A DNA stretch of 64,000 nt from Micropterix aruncella (Eukaryota > Arthropoda > Insecta > Lepidoptera > Micropterigidae): NCBI GenBank assembly GCA_944548615.1, contig OX155980.1, positions 62,555,582 to 62,619,581 of the forward strand. The letters run 5' to 3'. Both the position numbers and the translations under genes were made by a program. This document shows, one piece after another, positions 61,637 through 64,000 of the stretch. Within the stretch, counting starts at the first letter, position 1. Every line of letters starts with the position of its first letter. The notes below the pieces were generated by a model that made no database searches, was not told the DNA's origin, and saw only the letters and a list, made by a program, of their open reading frames with translations.

Positions 61637-62254
61637 CTACTGTCTGTCTTGCAGCTCTAGGATGTTGTGTCGCTTCAGTCGTTTTGCGTAGTTCTGTGTC
61701 ATCAGCTGGCGTGCTAATTTGTTAGGATGATTAATTAGCCGCTGCTTATATCTCTCTGATGTGTTTCGGATTTCCTCCTTTACTGTGCTCACAGACAGGT
61801 TTTGATGTAGTTCATTGTTGGTAATATACCACTGTACATTTGCTATTGATCTCAAGATCTTGTTCTGTAGTCTCTGCATGACATTAATATTTGAGTCGCT
61901 AGCGCTGCCCCAGAGTTGGATACCGTACGTCCATATCGGTCTTAGAATGGCCTTGTATATAAGGAGTTTGTTGTCCAATGATAGCCTGGAGTTTCTCCCT
62001 AACATCCAGTAGAGTTTTTTATGTCGGGTTGCAATCTCGTCTCTTTTTATTTTTATATGGTCTTTCCATGTCATGCGTCGATCAAGGTGCAGTCCCAGGT
62101 ATCTTACGTAATCTCTGTGCGGCAGTATACTATCTCCAAGTTTGACCGGTGGACAGTTTCCTTGGCGGAGGGTAAAGGTTACATGGACTGATTTGGCGGC
62201 GCTAGCCCTGATTCTCCATTTCTGCAGCCAGTTGTGTAATACTTGGAGTCCCAT
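61637..62254 (-). pseudogene. Jockey-type reverse transcriptase thumb and C-terminus
   Basis: 205 codons: LHNWLQKWRIRASAAKSVHV, RYLGLHLDRRMTWKDHIKIK, ILRPIWTYGIQLWGSAS and IQRLQNK-like MQRLQNKILRSIANVQWY. The catalytic ATFADDTAVLA block lies upstream in another frame (62406-62260). Ends naturally at LQDRQ before the 3' untranslated region. Confidence 0.85.
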
Positions 62255-62439
62255 TTAAGTGCATCTGATGCTTTCTTTGGGTCTTTATGGCATGCTAATA
62301 CAGCAGTGTCATCAGCAAAGGTCGCCGTAGTAACGCCAGTTGTAGTCGGTAAATCGGCTGTGTACAGAGTGTACAGGGCAGGCCCCAGGACAGATCCCTG
62401 TGGCACCCCGGCCCTTATGTCATATAATTGTGAAGTATC

Positions 62440-63768
62440 TCAAACTTCTTTAACATAGAATGTTCTATCTGTGAGATATGATTCCAGGATACAGAAGAAA
62501 CTGTGCGGAAGATTTAATTTGATTTTGTACAGCAGGCCTTTGTGCCACACCTTGTCGAATGCTTGTTGTATGTCCAGAAAGGCTGTCGAGCAGTATTCTT
62601 TGCCTTCTAAGGATTTTCTTACAGTGGCACAGACTCTATGCACCTGTTGAACCGTTCCATGCTTTCTCCTGAAGCCGAACTGGTGGTCTGGAATTATTCC
62701 CCGTTCTTGTAAAGATGGCCAAAGTCTGCTTAGTAACACCTTTTCAAGCATCTTAGATAATACTGGCAGCAAGCTGATGTTTCCATAGGATGTTTTTTCG
62801 TGTGGAGGTTTTCCATATTTGTGGATCATTATGATCTGGGAGACCTTCCATAAGCTTGGGAAGTGCTGTAATCTGAGAATCGCATTAAATAAGGAAGTCA
62901 CAAATACGATAGCTTTTCGTGGTAATTCTTGAAGGACTTCTTTGGTTATAAGGTCAAAGCCAGGAGCTTTCTTACTATCAAGATTTTTTATTAATTTTAT
63001 GACTTCTCGTGGTGAGGTTGATGTAAGCGGATGCTCAAGCTGAAAGGCAGCTTGCAGCACAGAGTCTATATCCTCTTCTGGGTCATGGTTTGATGCCTCG
63101 TTTGGTGTGAAGACCGATGATAAGTGCTCGGCAAATAAGCTTGCTTTTTGCTTATCTGTTTTAGCCCATTCACCTATATTAGATCTGAGAGGAGGCTTGA
63201 ATTCTTGTGGTCTGTCGTATGCCTTTGCAATTTTCCACAGGGAGTAGTTTGTAGTTTGAGTTGCTGTCAGTGACTCCAGTTTTGTTTGCAGTGTGTTGTT
63301 ATTACTTTCGTTTATCATTGTCCTCAGTTCAACTATTGCTCTGTTTAAGGCCGTCTTGTCCGCCGGGTGTCGACTTTGGTGCCATGTTCGACGCAGTCTG
63401 CGTTTTTCTAAAATTTTATTTTTAATTTCTAGTGGTCGATTTATGATAGGGTCGTTTTTTGATATAACGGGAGTATTCTTCCAGCAAGCCGTTTGCACTA
63501 GCCTGGTAAACCTAGCTAGGGCGATATCGATATCCTCAGGTGACTTCAGGCATGTATTTAACTGTATTGTACTTTCAATGTCTTCGCGAAATCCATTCCA
63601 GTCCGTGCGGGGATTGCAGAGATTTTGTGGTTTCTCATACTCTATGACATTTGTGCTTATGGTGAGTAGAACCGGTGTATGGTCAGACGAACTGTCTAGG
63701 CAAGAATCTGCCTTAGAGTAGTGCTTGGAGAGGCCCCTTGTTATGAAGAAGTCAAGTAAGTCCGGCAC
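62440..63768 (-). pseudogene. Jockey-type endonuclease end and reverse transcriptase N-half
   Basis: 442 open codons, continuing upstream in frame. Contains LDFFITRGL and SSDHTPVLL (endonuclease end), a linker, LDSKKAPGFDLITKEVLQEL (RT fingers), ISLLPVLSKMLEKVLLSRLW, DHQFGFRRKHGTVQQVHRVC and AFLDIQQAFDKVWHKGLLYK (motif A Asp). It stops just before the GVPQGSVLGP block, which continues in the same frame after the TGA. YGNISLLP replaces the usual YRPISLLP. Confidence 0.85.
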
Positions 63769-64000
63769 CTTATTCCGGTCCGTAGGCCAATATGTTGGTT
63801 CTGAACTGGAAATGACATTTAGATTTTTCTCGTCTTTTATATTAGATACATTTGATACGAGCTGTCTTTATAAGTGATTTTCATAATAGTTTAATGTTAT
63901 TTTTATCGCAAAACATGTTTTCCCATTAGGTTAAGATTAGCTGTTTAGTTATTGCTTTAACGCAATAAGCTTGCAGATTTGTTTCAACAAATAAAGCATC

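Larger units (their letters stand above)
61509..63868 (-). mobile_element. Jockey-type LINE, 5'-truncated or decayed, with poly-A tail
   Basis: Minus strand. The 3' end is a poly-A run (T-run at 61509-61520). The coding frame starts in the apurinic endonuclease end (EPTYWPTDRNKVPDLLDFFI, SSDHTPVLLTI) and runs through the whole reverse transcriptase to LQDRQ. It is broken by a TGA at about 62440 and a frameshift near 62258. The upstream frame closes at a TAA near 63870, so the N-terminal endonuclease and ORF1 are missing or outside recognition. Confidence 0.85.

Overview
The window reads as insect nuclear DNA: AT-rich, intron-containing and crowded with transposable elements. I infer an insect because the two conserved host genes look like insect pointed (ETS factor) and Pellino, and because the mobile elements (mariner, Helitron, piggyBac-type and hAT elements, Jockey-, I- and CR1-like retrotransposons, a Penelope-like fragment) are a typical insect mixture. 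I cannot fix the order from sequence alone.

Layout. (1) Positions 1-7235, + strand: the last five coding exons of an ETS-domain gene, orthologous by sequence to pointed/ETS1. Junction phases agree, the ETS domain is complete, and a TGA stop lies at 7233-7235. The last intron is mostly a 619-bp (TA)n array. (2) Positions 7236-35400: no host coding exon recognised. This stretch holds a CR1-like 3' end, a MITE, a 119-bp satellite, a broken mariner, two hAT remnants, a piggyBac-type MITE with TTAA ends, several (TA)n arrays around a perfect 72-bp-arm hairpin, a GIY-YIG (Penelope-like) fragment, a retrotransposon with a restriction-like endonuclease (RLE), a Charlie-type hAT MITE, a second mariner cut by a 200-N gap, and a 701-bp TA-flanked MITE. 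(3) Positions 35430-56354, - strand: the last five coding exons of Pellino, an E3 ligase scaffold of Toll/IL-1R signalling. Its last exon (35430-35556) is short and was found by searching for the family's C-terminal motifs. Its introns, about 20 kb in total, hold a complete intronless C2H2 zinc-finger gene (48804-49565) and nested transposons. These include an I-type LINE split by a solo LTR, two Helitron copies, a 2.5-kb GCCGC-subrepeat transposon inserted in one Helitron, and a 1.1-kb foldback palindrome. (4) Positions 56860-64000: a second RLE retrotransposon copy, a CR1-like tail, and a Jockey-type LINE running to the window edge.

The host content is therefore the DNA-binding end of one signalling transcription factor, the FHA and RING-like parts of one innate-immunity ubiquitin ligase, and one nested zinc-finger gene. 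Several insertions can be dated relative to each other because a paralogous empty site lies in the same window: the solo LTR against the second I-type copy, and the GCCGC element against the second Helitron. The least familiar structures are the large foldback element (with a half copy near the other end of the window), the GCCGC-subrepeat element, and the perfect hairpin between (TA)n arrays.
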